From WHSW01 sp963729075 (lineage in GTDB: Bacteria > Actinomycetota > Thermoleophilia > Solirubrobacterales > 70-9): DNA of 64,000 bases. The DNA lies in assembly GCA_963729075.1 (NCBI GenBank), contig CAVSMU010000006.1, positions 62,001 through 126,000 on the forward strand, written 5' to 3'. Numbering within the stretch: position 1 is the first letter of the stretch; the number at the start of each line of letters is the position of its first letter. The position numbers and the translations under genes are program-made. Of this stretch, positions 44,252 to 53,149 are shown piece by piece. A model generated the notes under the pieces. That model was given only the letters and a program-made list of their open reading frames with translations. It did not search any database and had not been told where the DNA came from.

Positions 44252-45871
44252 ATGGGCGGTAAATGGGGCGCCCTGATCGTGCTCTCCGCGGCCCAGTTCC
44301 TGATGGTCCTGGACCAGTCGGTGATGAACGTCTCGATCTCCCAGCTGGTCGCCGACTTCGACACTACCGTGACGACGATCCAGGCCGTGATCACGCTCTA
44401 CGCCCTGGTCATGGCGGCGCTGATGCTCACCGGCGGCAAGCTCGGGGACCTGTTCGGGCGGCGGCGGGTGTTCGTCATCGGGCTGGTGATCTACGGCGTC
44501 GGCTCGGCCCTGACCGCGGCTTCCTGGAGCGTCCCCACGCTGACGCTCGGCTGGTCGGTGCTCGAGGGGATCGGTGCCGCGATGGTGTTGCCGGCGCTCG
44601 TCGCCTTGGCCGCGGGCACCTACAGCGGACGCGACCGGGCGACGGTCTACGGAGTCCTCGGCGGGGTCGCGGGCGCGGGTATCGCGGTCGGTCCGATCCT
44701 CGGCGGCTGGCTGACGACGAACCTCACGTGGCGGCTCGTGTTCGCGGGCGAGGTGGTCCTCGTGATCGCGATCCTCCTGTTCGCCCGGCTGTTGCGCGAG
44801 CCCTCGCGCGAGGGGGAGCGCCCGGCGCTCGACTGGGTTGGCTCGGTGCTTTCGGCGCTCGGGCTGAGCCTGATCGTCTTCGGGGTGCTGCAGGCGAGCA
44901 ACTGGGGGTGGCTGGAGCCGCGCGACTCACCCGTCGAACCGTTCGGGTTCTCGCTGACGCCGTTCGTGATCGCCGCCGGCGGGCTCGTGCTGTGGGGCTT
45001 TCGAGCCTGGGAGCGCCACCGAGAGGAGGCGGGCAGGGAGCCGCTCGTGCACTTCCGATTGCTCGGCATTCCGATCCTCCGCGGCGGGCTGGTCATGCTC
45101 CTGGCGCAGAACCTGATCCTGATGGGGGTCTTCTTCGCCGTGCCCCTGTACCTGCAGATCGTGCAGGGCTTCGACGCCTTCGAGACCGGCGTTCAGATGC
45201 TTCCGGTGTCGATCACGATGCTGCTCACCGCGGCGAGCGGCTCGGCGCTGGCTTCGCGCTGGGCGCCGCGCACGATCGTCCGCGCCGGGCTCGCCGTGCT
45301 GCTGCTGGCCGTCGTGATGCTGCTCGCCACGATCGACCCCGAGATCGACACGACGTCGTTCGCGATCGCGATGGGCGTGCTCGGAGTGGGGCTGGGGCTG
45401 ATCGCCTCGCAGCTCGGCAACGTCGTCCAGTCCGCGATCGCCGATCAGGACCGAAGCGAGGCCGGTGGGCTTCAGTACACGGCGCAGCAGCTGGGGTCCT
45501 CGCTCGGTACGGCATTGATCGGCGCGGTCGTGATCACCGGCCTGCTAACGGCGTTCACGGGCAACGTCGCTGACAATCCGGCGATCTCCGACGAAGTAGC
45601 GCAGGAGGTCGGGATCCGGGTTCAGGGCGACGTCAGCTTCGTCGAGTCCGATCAGGTGCGCGGGGCGGCCACCGAGGAGGGGTTGGACGAGCCCACGGTG
45701 GATGCCCTGGTCGAGGACTACGAGGACGCTCAGTTGCAGGCGCTGAAGACGGGGCTGCTGATCGCCGGTCTCATCGTCGTCGCGTCGTTCGCGGGCACCC
45801 GAAGACTTCCCACGAGCCGCTTCGAGGAGCAGCCGATCGAGGCGTCGCCGCCGGCGGCGGTCGAGACGTAG
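44252..45871 (+). CDS. DHA2-family (14-helix) MFS efflux transporter
   Basis: The 539-residue transporter has 14 predicted helices, motif A GGKLGDLFGRRRV and motif C-like GVAGAGIAVGPILGGWL, typical of DHA2 drug:H+ antiporters. The QFLMVLDQSVMNVSISQ opening includes the D-x-x-x-x-N pattern of the group. GGAGGGG precedes ATG 44252. No regulator gene is adjacent, so the exported compound cannot be guessed. Confidence 0.9.
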   Translation: MGGKWGALIVLSAAQFLMVLDQSVMNVSISQLVADFDTTVTTIQAVITLYALVMAALMLTGGKLGDLFGRRRVFVIGLVIYGVGSALTAASWSVPTLTLGWSVLEGIGAAMVLPALVALAAGTYSGRDRATVYGVLGGVAGAGIAVGPILGGWLTTNLTWRLVFAGEVVLVIAILLFARLLREPSREGERPALDWVGSVLSALGLSLIVFGVLQASNWGWLEPRDSPVEPFGFSLTPFVIAAGGLVLWGFRAWERHREEAGREPLVHFRLLGIPILRGGLVMLLAQNLILMGVFFAVPLYLQIVQGFDAFETGVQMLPVSITMLLTAASGSALASRWAPRTIVRAGLAVLLLAVVMLLATIDPEIDTTSFAIAMGVLGVGLGLIASQLGNVVQSAIADQDRSEAGGLQYTAQQLGSSLGTALIGAVVITGLLTAFTGNVADNPAISDEVAQEVGIRVQGDVSFVESDQVRGAATEEGLDEPTVDALVEDYEDAQLQALKTGLLIAGLIVVASFAGTRRLPTSRFEEQPIEASPPAAVET

Positions 45872-45915
45872 TGCCGGTGATCGGCCGATAGGGTGGCAAC
45901 GGAGGTCGACGAGCA

Positions 45916-45975
45916 ATGAGCTTCCTGACAATCCTGCCGATGGCCTTCGTGATGATCGCGGGGCCGCAGGCATAG
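45916..45975 (+). pseudogene. N-terminal fragment of a GAP-family gene
   Basis: A 19-codon frame (ATG 45916, TAG 45973-45975) reads MSFLTILPMAFVMIAGPQ. It nearly repeats the first 18 residues of the intact GAP-family gene that starts 47 bases later (MTVAATLPLAFVMIAGPQ), with a 19-base identical nucleotide stretch. It has its own GGAGG site, so it is the start of a lost paralogue. Confidence 0.75.
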
Positions 45976-46021
45976 GCCTAACGCGATGCTCAAAAAGCGT
46001 CAGGAGGGATAGGGTGGCCCC

Positions 46022-46642
46022 GTGACCGTCGCCGCGACCCTGCCACTGGCCTTCGTGATGATCGCTGGCCCGCAGATCATCAGCTCCTTCTTTTTCGCGA
46101 CCAGCGAGAAGTGGAAGTCGGTTTCGGCCACCTACGTGCTCGGTGCGGCCGTCTCCTTGCTCGCCGTCGTCACCGCCGCCTACCTCGTCGGCAAGGGAAT
46201 CACGAGCGGCGGCAGCGACGGCGGCGACTCGAAGTCGGACACGCTCGACTATGTGATCGTCGGCCTTCTGCTCGTCGCGATGGCCTACGTGTTCCACGGG
46301 AGAAAGCGGACGGAGCCTCCCAAGTGGATGGGCAAGCTGGAGACGGCGTCTGCGAGGTTCGGCTTCACCCTGGGCTTTCTCCTGCTGGGCTTCTTTCCGA
46401 GCGACCTGCTCTGCTCGATCGTCATCGGCACCCACCTCGCCAATCACGGTGATCCCTGGTGGCACGCGCTTCCGTTCGTCTTCCTAACCCTTTTGCTGCT
46501 CGGCCTGCCCGCCCTGATGGTGTTGACGCTCGGCCAACGCGCCAAGACGTTGTTGCCGAAGATCAGGGACTGGATGAACACGAACTCGTGGATCATCAGC
46601 GAGGTCGTCCTGGTGTTCTTCATCGTCATCGTCCTTGGCTAG
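46022..46642 (+). CDS. GAP-family membrane protein, intact copy
   Basis: The 206-residue protein starts with GTG 46022. It has six hydrophobic segments and the family pattern (GPQIISSFFFATSEKWKSVS, then FGFTLGFLLLGFFPSDLLCS and WMNTNSWIISEVVLVFFIVIV). It is related to the mycobacterial peptidoglycolipid-addressing protein family. An N-terminal fragment of a paralogue lies immediately upstream and a C-terminal fragment immediately downstream. Substrate and role are unknown. Confidence 0.75.
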   Translation: MTVAATLPLAFVMIAGPQIISSFFFATSEKWKSVSATYVLGAAVSLLAVVTAAYLVGKGITSGGSDGGDSKSDTLDYVIVGLLLVAMAYVFHGRKRTEPPKWMGKLETASARFGFTLGFLLLGFFPSDLLCSIVIGTHLANHGDPWWHALPFVFLTLLLLGLPALMVLTLGQRAKTLLPKIRDWMNTNSWIISEVVLVFFIVIVLG

Positions 46643-46767
46643 GAGGCGGGCGAATCGCGCCCCTCTTCCCGGCCGCAGCGAGCGCAGCGCCCGCCGTCCT
46701 CGTGAGCACAGCCGCCCGGAACCCTCGCCGCCCCCTGCGTCCCAGCGTCCGCGCGCCGGCGCAGCGC

Positions 46768-46794
46768 GGAGTCCCGCTCCACGAGCGGGACTCC
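46768..46794. terminator. Strong hairpin after the intact GAP-family gene
   Basis: A perfect 12-base stem (46768-46779 with 46783-46794, core GAGTCCCGCTC/GAGCGGGACTC) has a three-base loop. There is no T tract, so it may stop or protect transcripts or be a dispersed palindromic repeat. It ends right where the paralogue C-terminal fragment begins. Confidence 0.45.
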
Positions 46795-46978
46795 TGGGCA
46801 AGCTGGAGACAGCGAGGCCCGGCTCTCGTTCAAGCTCGGGTTCCTGCTCCTCGGCGTGTTCCCGACCGACATCTTCACCTCGAAGGCCCGTCAGTGGATG
46901 AACGACAATTCCTGGGTCGTCAACGAGATCGTGCTCGGGCTGTTCATCGCGCTGACGATCAGCGACATCGCCGGCTAG
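46795..46978 (+). pseudogene. C-terminal fragment of a GAP-family gene
   Basis: The reading is GKLETA, then after a frame change KLGFLLLGVFPTDIFTS, then KARQWMNDNSWVVNEIVLGL and a TAG at 46976. Each block aligns with the intact neighbour (GKLETA, TLGFLLLGFFPSDLLCS, RDWMNTNSWIISEVVLVF). About 45 residues are missing between the last two blocks. This is a deletion-bearing relic of a paralogue, not a sequencing artefact alone. Confidence 0.7.
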
Positions 46979-46991
46979 CGGCAAGTCAGAA

Positions 46992-48553
46992 TCAGAAGTC
47001 CTCGGGCAGGATCGTCGGGCGCTCGGTGCCGTAGAGCCACTGCTGGAAGTAGTCGTCGAGCAGCGCGAGATCGGCGCCGGTCAGGCCGCTGACCTCCTTC
47101 GCCGTCTCGATGAACTCCTCGGTGCTCACGTTGCCGTGTCCGAACTCGTCGAGCAGCGTCCGCGCGAGCTCGAAGAAGGTGTCGTCGCCGACGATCTCGC
47201 GGTAGCCCTGCACGGTCATCGCGCCCCGCTGGTAGGTGGGGAAGAAGTGGAACAGGTTCGCCGGGTCGCCGTCGAGGATCGCCGGGGCGGTCTCCCAGTC
47301 CTCCGCCGGGGTGTTGGCGTAGAGGTCGTCGAAGATATCCGCCGGGTCGGGCCCGCCGTCCACGAGGAAGGACCAGTACCAGTCCGACCAGTTCGCCCAG
47401 CCCTCGTTGAACCAGATGTCGGCCCAGGTCTCGAGCGTGGCGCTGTTGCCGAACCACTGGTGGGCGAGCTCGTGCAGCTGGGTGCTGATGTTGATCGAGG
47501 GGTCGCCGGTGACGAAACCGCCCGAGTAATGCGGCTTGGTCTGGACCTCGAGCGCGTAGCCGACGCCGGCGGCGCGGTCTGCCACCGCGCCGGTGGAGTC
47601 GAACGGGTAGGGCCCGTAGATGTCGCGAGAGGAAGTTGACCTGCGCCGGGGCCTCGGCGAGCGAGGCGTTGATCGCGTCGAGCTGCGTCTGCGTGGCGCT
47701 GCTGTCGATCGCGTTGTAGACCGGCAGCGTCCGGCCGGTCGAGGTCTCGACCATCGACTCTTCCCGGTAGATGAAGTCGCCGACGGTGGCCGTGGTCAGG
47801 TAGGTCGCGGTCGGATCGTCCTCGCTCCAGTGCCAGGTCGCGGTCCCGTCACCGTGCTCGGTCCGCGCGGCGAGCTCGCCGACGCCGAGCGCGGTCTTCG
47901 ACTGCGGCACGCGGATCAGGGTGTCGAAGGTCGCCTTGTCGGTCGGATAGTTGTTCGACGGGAACCAGCTCTGGGCGCCCATCGGCTCGTTGACCACGAA
48001 GGCGCCATCGCAGGTCTGCGGCGGGTCGAGCGGATAGCAGGCGCGGATCCAGCCCTCGATCGAGGTGTCCGGGTCGGTGATCTCCTCGGGCGTGCCGCTG
48101 TAGGAGACCTTGACCGTGAACTCGCGGCCCCGCTTCGGCCGCGTCGAGGGATGCGGCTCGACGACCAGCTTCATCGGCTGGGTGACGACGGGGTCGTCGC
48201 TCAGGTCCGGGGTCGCCTCGACCTGGCTGAAGTCGGCCGACCGTCCGCCGACCTTGACCGAGCGAAACCTCGAGCACATCCTGGAAGTCGAGGCTGAACT
48301 CCCTCAGCTTCTGCGTCGCGGTGGCGACGATCTTGGTCTTCGCCGACGTGAGCTCGTTCGCCGCGGGGTCGTAGTCGAGGCTGATCCGGTAGTGGTCGAC
48401 GTCGTAGCCGCCGTTGCCGAGCTGCGGCAGTAGCGGGTCGCCGAGCGAGCGGGCGCCGATCTGCTCGTCGGGCTTTGCGACCGCGGCGGGAGCCACGGCC
48501 AAGCCGACGACGAGGGCGATCAGGAGTGCGGTCAGCGCTTCCCTGCGATGCAT
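46992..48553 (-). CDS. M1-family zinc metallopeptidase, secreted, two frameshifts
   Basis: The ATG at 48553 opens a signal peptide (LTALLIALVVGLAVAPAAVA). An N-terminal beta domain follows, then the catalytic region with the zinc motif HELAHQWFGN and the downstream Glu in NEGWANW. This is an aminopeptidase-N-like exported enzyme. The frame changes by one inserted base near 48265 (after FQDVLEV) and again near 47625 (before IYGPYPFDS). Removing two bases gives exactly 520 codons. The length suits a compact bacterial M1 enzyme lacking the C-terminal helical domain. Confidence 0.85.
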
Positions 48554-48619
48554 GCGCTTTCACGTTATCCGAGCCGGGAAGCGCTCAAACCCACATCACC
48601 GTGTTCTTACCATCGTCTG

Positions 48620-50050
48620 TCATTCGCCTTCCGATTCGACCGTGATGCGGCCGTCGTCGGCCGCCCGTTTCAACGCCCTGTAGTCATCCTCGTTCTGGTC
48701 GGCGTAGGCGGCGGCGAACTCGGCGATCGCCCGATCGAAGGTGTCGCCGCCGCCGAGGTAGCCGGCGATCGCGATCCGGTCGCCGGACCGGGCGTGGGCG
48801 CGGGCGAGGATGGCGCCGCAGAGCTGCGCGTACAGGCCCATCGTCCTCGGTGACATCAAGTCGACGATCGCCGAGCCCTTCTGGTCCCAGAGCTGACGGA
48901 CGTAGAAGTCGCGCTTCTTCGAGTCGGGCCCGGTCGCGGTCAGCCAGCCGAGCAGGATGTCGCCGGTGGCCTGGGTCAGCCGCTGGCCCACCACGACCCG
49001 CTGACCCTGGTGGGGGAACTCGGTCGGCGCCGTGTAGGGCTCGAGCACCGAGGGCTGCGCCTCCTTGACCTGCAGGAACAGCGGGTCGTCCTCGTCTCGG
49101 CCGACGAACAGGGCAACCCAGGCGCGGGTGCCGACGCTGCCCACGCCGACCACCTTGCGCGCCGCGTGAACGAAGCGGTAGCTGTCGAACAGCCGGCGGT
49201 ACTCGGCGCTGAGGGTCGCTGCGTACTCCTCGACGAGCCTTCGTACCTGCGCCTCGGCGGTGCTGAGCTGCTCGCCCGAGAACAGGTCCTCGAACGGCAC
49301 CAGGACCGGTGGGTCGCTGGCCATCCGAAGCTCGCCGTCGACGCGGCGGGTGAGCTTCGAGAAGGCGCGTATCCGGGTCTTGCGTTGTGCCTTGGCCACG
49401 GTGCGGTCGAACCGCTTGCGCTCCTCCTTGCTGACCATCGGCGCGAAGGCCTCGCGAATCTGCGCGATGTCCACGCGGCGGTACCAGAGGTCGAGATTGC
49501 TGAGCCCCGCCAGCTCGCGCATGTGCTCGCGATAAGCCCGCGCCGAGGTGCGCGCGATCTCGGTTCGCTCGGCGTCGTCGAAGCCGCGGTCGCGGGCGCC
49601 GATCTCGAAACTGGCCGCGAGCCGCTTGACGTCCCATTCCCACGGCCCGGGGAGGGTCTCGTCGAAGTCGTTGACGTCCACGACCATGCCTCGGGCCGGC
49701 GAGGCGAATCCGCCGAAGTTCGAGAGGTGCGCGTCGCCGCACGCCTGAACCCAGAGCCCGGAGCCGGGCGTCGCCGCGAGGTCGGCGGCCATGATCGCCG
49801 CGGCGCCGCGGTAAAAGGTGAACGCGGAGACAAGCATGCGCCCGTAGCGCAACGGAACGAGCTCGGGAACGCGATCGGCCGCCTGGCGCTCGAGCACCTC
49901 GACCGGGTCGGGTCGGTCGACCGCCGGCTCCCACTCGCCGTGGCTGGAGCGCGGCGCCCGTCGGCGCGCCGCCTTGCCCGCCGCGGCACGCTCGCTCGGG
50001 GACCCGTCTACGGCTTGATCCGCCGCCTGTCGTGCTGTCGCAGTAGCCAT
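48620..50050 (-). CDS. DUF2252 family protein
   Basis: The 476-residue protein belongs to the DUF2252 kinase-like family, recognised by SAFTFYRGAAAIMAADL, the QACGDAHLSNFGGFASP block (D-x-H-x-x-N like phosphotransferase loops) and VVDVNDFDETLPGPWEWDVK (metal-binding DFD). The fold is related to aminoglycoside-phosphotransferase-type kinases, but the substrate is unknown. It lies four bases after the amphi-Trp stop on the same strand, so it is the last gene of that unit. Confidence 0.88.
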   Translation of the reverse strand: MATATARQAADQAVDGSPSERAAAGKAARRRAPRSSHGEWEPAVDRPDPVEVLERQAADRVPELVPLRYGRMLVSAFTFYRGAAAIMAADLAATPGSGLWVQACGDAHLSNFGGFASPARGMVVDVNDFDETLPGPWEWDVKRLAASFEIGARDRGFDDAERTEIARTSARAYREHMRELAGLSNLDLWYRRVDIAQIREAFAPMVSKEERKRFDRTVAKAQRKTRIRAFSKLTRRVDGELRMASDPPVLVPFEDLFSGEQLSTAEAQVRRLVEEYAATLSAEYRRLFDSYRFVHAARKVVGVGSVGTRAWVALFVGRDEDDPLFLQVKEAQPSVLEPYTAPTEFPHQGQRVVVGQRLTQATGDILLGWLTATGPDSKKRDFYVRQLWDQKGSAIVDLMSPRTMGLYAQLCGAILARAHARSGDRIAIAGYLGGGDTFDRAIAEFAAAYADQNEDDYRALKRAADDGRITVESEGE

Positions 50051-50054
50051 CAGA

Positions 50055-50273
50055 TCACCACTTGAGCTCGATCTCGAGCTCGCGCTCGTCGGTTTCCACC
50101 TCGAGCTCGACCTTGAGCTGCACCTCGTCGGGGACGTGAACCTTCATCGCCATCCCGCCCTGGTCGAAATTGACCTCGTTGCCCTTGCTGAGCTGGGTCG
50201 CGAGCCTCCGCAGCCGGGTCGCGACCTCCTTCCGGCTCACGGTCTCTTTCTGCTCGATCTCGACGATGTCCAT
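50055..50273 (-). CDS. Amphi-Trp domain protein, nested in frame at the end of the lipid kinase gene
   Basis: From ATG 50273, with AAGGAGAGCTG just upstream, a 72-residue product MDIVEIEQKETVSRKEVATR-to-ELEIELKW has the alternating beta pattern and terminal Trp of the amphi-Trp domain. No stop separates it from the kinase frame, so both a free protein and a fusion are possible. Its good ribosome site argues that at least some is made independently. The function of the domain is not known. Confidence 0.6.
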   Translation of the reverse strand: MDIVEIEQKETVSRKEVATRLRRLATQLSKGNEVNFDQGGMAMKVHVPDEVQLKVELEVETDERELEIELKW

Positions 50274-51611
50274 CAGCTCTCCTTCGTTGGTGTTTCGTTC
50301 GACAAGGCTGCGGTCCGGCTCGCCGCGGGTGACTGATGCCGGATCGCCACCGGCCGCGATCCGTGCAAGCGCCCGAACGCCGTCGAGGGAGCCCTCCGGC
50401 AACAGCGCCGACGGCGATGCGCCGGGGTGCTGGGGCGCGATGCGCACTCGCAGGACCAGCGAGCGGATCGAGAACCGCAGGGGTGGCGCGAGTCGCACCG
50501 CCTCGCCGTCGATCCCGGCGGGAACGGGTTGGTCGGCGCGAACCTCGAAGGTCGGGGCGCTCCACTCGCGCACCGGTCGCTGCGGCGCGCGCCCGCGCTC
50601 GCCACGGCCCGTCGGCGCCCCGGCGATCGTGATCCCGAGCAGGCCGTCATCGATCGCGGGGCGGGTTCCGGAGCCCACCGCCCGTCCAAGCCGGTAGCGA
50701 TTGTTCGAGACCAGGATCACGGCACCGGAGCTGTGCTCCTGTCCGTCCGGACCCGTCCAGCGCAGATCGAGGCCCGAGCCCGAGGGCCCAAGCGTATCCG
50801 GCACCGTGTCGAGCAGCGTGCGGAGCTTCGCGCCGCGGTAGCCGGAGCGCTGAACGGCCTCGGCGTAGACGCCCAGGGAGACGTTGTTGACGAACACGCG
50901 CCCGTTGACCTCTCCGAGATCGACCCGGCGCTCGCCACCGCCGACGAAGGCGTCGAGGGCCCCGACGACATCGTCGCGGTCGACTCCCAGATCGAGTGCG
51001 AAGTGGTTTCGCGTTCCCGCCGGCACGCAGGCGTAGGGGAGGTCGAGCTCCGCCGCGATCGCGGCGACGATCGCCTGCGAGCCGTCGCCGCCGGCCATCG
51101 CGAGCGCGTCGGCGCCGCCGGCGACGGCATCGCGGACGATCTGCTCGAGGTCCGCGCCCGGCGTGAGCTCGATCGGCTCGATGCCGCGCGCCCGCGCCTC
51201 GGTGGCGAGCGAGAACCGCTCGGCCTTGCCGCCGCCCGACTTCGGATTGAAGATCAGGACCGGATGCTCCGGCGCCGGTACGGGCGACAGATGAGCGCGC
51301 CCGCTCAGCGCGGACAGCGCGAGTGAGCCGGCGACCACCAGCCCGCCGACGATCAGGGCGACCTCGACCACGCGCTCGTTGAGGACCAGCAGGATCGCTG
51401 CGGCGAACGCGATTGCGCCCACCGAAAGGCCGATGGCCCGCACTGCGCCGCGCCGCAGGACCCCGTACCAGGCGACCACTCCCGCGATGCACACCAAGCC
51501 GAGCACGAGCAGGCCCTGCGGGAATTCCTGCACGGCCACGATCAGCGCCAGAACGAGGGCGGCGAGGCCGATGACCAGGGCGCCGACTGCCGCAATCTGC
51601 CTGCCGCTCAT
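50055..51611 (-). CDS. Diacylglycerol-kinase-family lipid kinase, reading into an amphi-Trp domain
   Basis: 518 codons. There are four N-terminal membrane helices (to about residue 105), then a DAGK catalytic domain with HPVLIFNPKSGGGKAERFSL and the GGDGSQAIVAAIAAE nucleotide loop and CVPAGTRNHFALDLG. A C-terminal beta domain follows, then a low-complexity linker and the amphi-Trp domain. It should phosphorylate a membrane lipid. The usual family protein ends near RIAAGGDPAS. An alternative frame there stops in TGATG exactly at the amphi-Trp ATG, so a one-base indel could have created this fusion. Confidence 0.82.
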   Translation of the reverse strand: MSGRQIAAVGALVIGLAALVLALIVAVQEFPQGLLVLGLVCIAGVVAWYGVLRRGAVRAIGLSVGAIAFAAAILLVLNERVVEVALIVGGLVVAGSLALSALSGRAHLSPVPAPEHPVLIFNPKSGGGKAERFSLATEARARGIEPIELTPGADLEQIVRDAVAGGADALAMAGGDGSQAIVAAIAAELDLPYACVPAGTRNHFALDLGVDRDDVVGALDAFVGGGERRVDLGEVNGRVFVNNVSLGVYAEAVQRSGYRGAKLRTLLDTVPDTLGPSGSGLDLRWTGPDGQEHSSGAVILVSNNRYRLGRAVGSGTRPAIDDGLLGITIAGAPTGRGERGRAPQRPVREWSAPTFEVRADQPVPAGIDGEAVRLAPPLRFSIRSLVLRVRIAPQHPGASPSALLPEGSLDGVRALARIAAGGDPASVTRGEPDRSLVERNTNEGELMDIVEIEQKETVSRKEVATRLRRLATQLSKGNEVNFDQGGMAMKVHVPDEVQLKVELEVETDERELEIELKW

Positions 51612-51626
51612 AGGATCATCCTCCCC

Positions 51627-52202
51627 TTGAACCCTTCAGGCGCCGAGCAACCGACACGGGCAGCTGCCTGGCTTCGCGACGCCGAGCGCGTCGACGTCGC
51701 CATCTACGCGGCGATCGCCCGGACGCCGACACCGGCGCTCGACCACGCGATGGCCCGTCTCACCCGCGCCGCCGATTACTCGCGCCTCTCGCTCGGAGCA
51801 GCGGCGATCATCGCGCTCGTCGGTGGGCGTCGGGGCCGGCGCGCCGCGGCGAGCGGCCTTGTCTCGGTGGGGGTCACCGCCGCTATCGTAAACCTCGCGC
51901 TGAAGCCGCTCGGGCGGCGCCGGCGCCCGGACCGCCTCGCCGAGGAGGTCCCCGTCGCCCGGCACACGAGGATGCCGATCTCGACCGCGTTCCCCTCCGG
52001 TCACTCCGCAACGGCCTTCGCCTTCGCGACTGCAGTCGGTCACGTTCTCCCGGCGGCCTCGCTCCCCCTCCATGGACTTGCTGCGCTGGTCGCCTACTCG
52101 CGCGTCCACGCCGGGGTCCACTATCCCGCCGACGTCGTCAGCGGCGCTCTCGCCGGGACGGTCCTGTCTCAACTGACTACGCACGCGCTCGACCGCCGCT
52201 GA
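51627..52202 (+). CDS. PAP2-family phosphatase
   Basis: The 191-residue membrane phosphatase has the three PAP2 motifs in order: KPLGRRRRPDR, FPSGHSATAF and YSRVHAGVHYPADV. It likely dephosphorylates a lipid phosphate or polyprenyl diphosphate, the opposite chemistry to the lipid kinase divergently transcribed from it only 15 bases away. The TTG at 51627 is the best start seen, but with the neighbour start so close the N terminus is uncertain. Confidence 0.87.
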   Translation: MNPSGAEQPTRAAAWLRDAERVDVAIYAAIARTPTPALDHAMARLTRAADYSRLSLGAAAIIALVGGRRGRRAAASGLVSVGVTAAIVNLALKPLGRRRRPDRLAEEVPVARHTRMPISTAFPSGHSATAFAFATAVGHVLPAASLPLHGLAALVAYSRVHAGVHYPADVVSGALAGTVLSQLTTHALDRR

Positions 52203-52248
52203 ACGCCATGAAGCTCGCGGCCCTGAGGCGGACGCGCCCGCTCGATTG

Positions 52249-52647
52249 CTAATGCGTCAACCCCGCCGCCTCGAAGGCTTCGGCTTGGTTCGTGTAGTTG
52301 CAAAGCCGCACTATCACGCCTCCATGCAGCTCGGCGACCACGGTGAACGTGAGGGCAGTGGGACTGCCGGTCTGGCGGTCCCGGGCCGTGACCCGCACGG
52401 AAGCGACGACCTGCTCGCGGGCGCCGATCAGCCTCGTCGGCTCGATCCACACATCCTCCCAGCGCGCCATGGCCCTGCGGAGGTATCGGCCGACGCCTTC
52501 ATGCCCCTGATAGGTCCCCGCCTCCAAGTAGACGCTGGTCGTGGTCCATTCGATCTCCGGGTCGAGAACGCCGATTATCTCCTCGAGCCCGCCCCGATTG
52601 AACGCGTCGATCCACTCACGTACGACCTCGACGTTGTCCTGCGCCAT
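52249..52647 (-). CDS. SnoaL-like (NTF2-fold) protein
   Basis: The 132-residue protein starts MAQDNVEVVREWIDAFNRGG and ends NYTNQAEAFEAAGLTH, with the same framing motifs as the members at 28313 and 29624. A central aromatic/acid stretch (DPEIEWTTTSVYLEAGTYQG) lines the NTF2 cavity. No operon partner is apparent. Confidence 0.8.
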   Translation of the reverse strand: MAQDNVEVVREWIDAFNRGGLEEIIGVLDPEIEWTTTSVYLEAGTYQGHEGVGRYLRRAMARWEDVWIEPTRLIGAREQVVASVRVTARDRQTGSPTALTFTVVAELHGGVIVRLCNYTNQAEAFEAAGLTH

Positions 52648-52697
52648 GTCCGCAGTATCCCCCTGATCCCGAACCCGGGATGGCCACGACTGCCGGC

Positions 52698-53081
52698 CTA
52701 CTCGGCGCTGGCGACCGAGTCGCAGAGCTTCGTGAGCGCGTCCTGGGCCTGGCCAGAGGGGAGCTGCTGAACCGCGCTGCGACAGGAGCTCGCCGCCGAC
52801 GACAGGGCCTGCTTCACGTTCTCGCCGCCGCTGCTCAGCGCCTGCTTGACGGACGTGCCGACGGATGTACAGGCCGACCCGAGCGCGGTCCCGGCTGCGC
52901 CGCCGAGCTGCTGGGCCTCGTCGCTGCACGACTTGACGGCAGCGTCGACCTTCTGCTCCGCGGCTGCGGCGGCGGATCCGGTCGTGGTGGTGGTCTCATC
53001 ATCGTCGTCGCCGCACCCCGCCCAGGTTGCTCCGGATAGGGCGAGGGCAAGAATCGCGGTGGCGGCTACGGCGCGTCGCAT
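52698..53081 (-). CDS. Small Asp/Thr-rich lipoprotein
   Basis: The 127-residue lipoprotein has a signal peptide ending in a lipobox-like ATWAGC, then DDDDETTTTT and an Ala/Gln/Ser-rich helical domain with four cysteines (KSCSDE, SACTSV, SSCRSAV, KLCDSV). Two disulfides are plausible outside the membrane. No family is recognised. Confidence 0.75.
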   Translation of the reverse strand: MRRAVAATAILALALSGATWAGCGDDDDETTTTTGSAAAAAEQKVDAAVKSCSDEAQQLGGAAGTALGSACTSVGTSVKQALSSGGENVKQALSSAASSCRSAVQQLPSGQAQDALTKLCDSVASAE

Positions 53082-53149
53082 CTCGGCGCTATCAGATCAT
53101 GCGCGGGTGCGCTCGTCAACACCCGATCAGCGGTGGTACCGGTCCGAGC

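Noticed and set aside
46992..47585. Stand-alone short M1 peptidase
   Set aside because: The upstream frames supply the signal peptide and N-terminal domain; two insertions account for all breaks.
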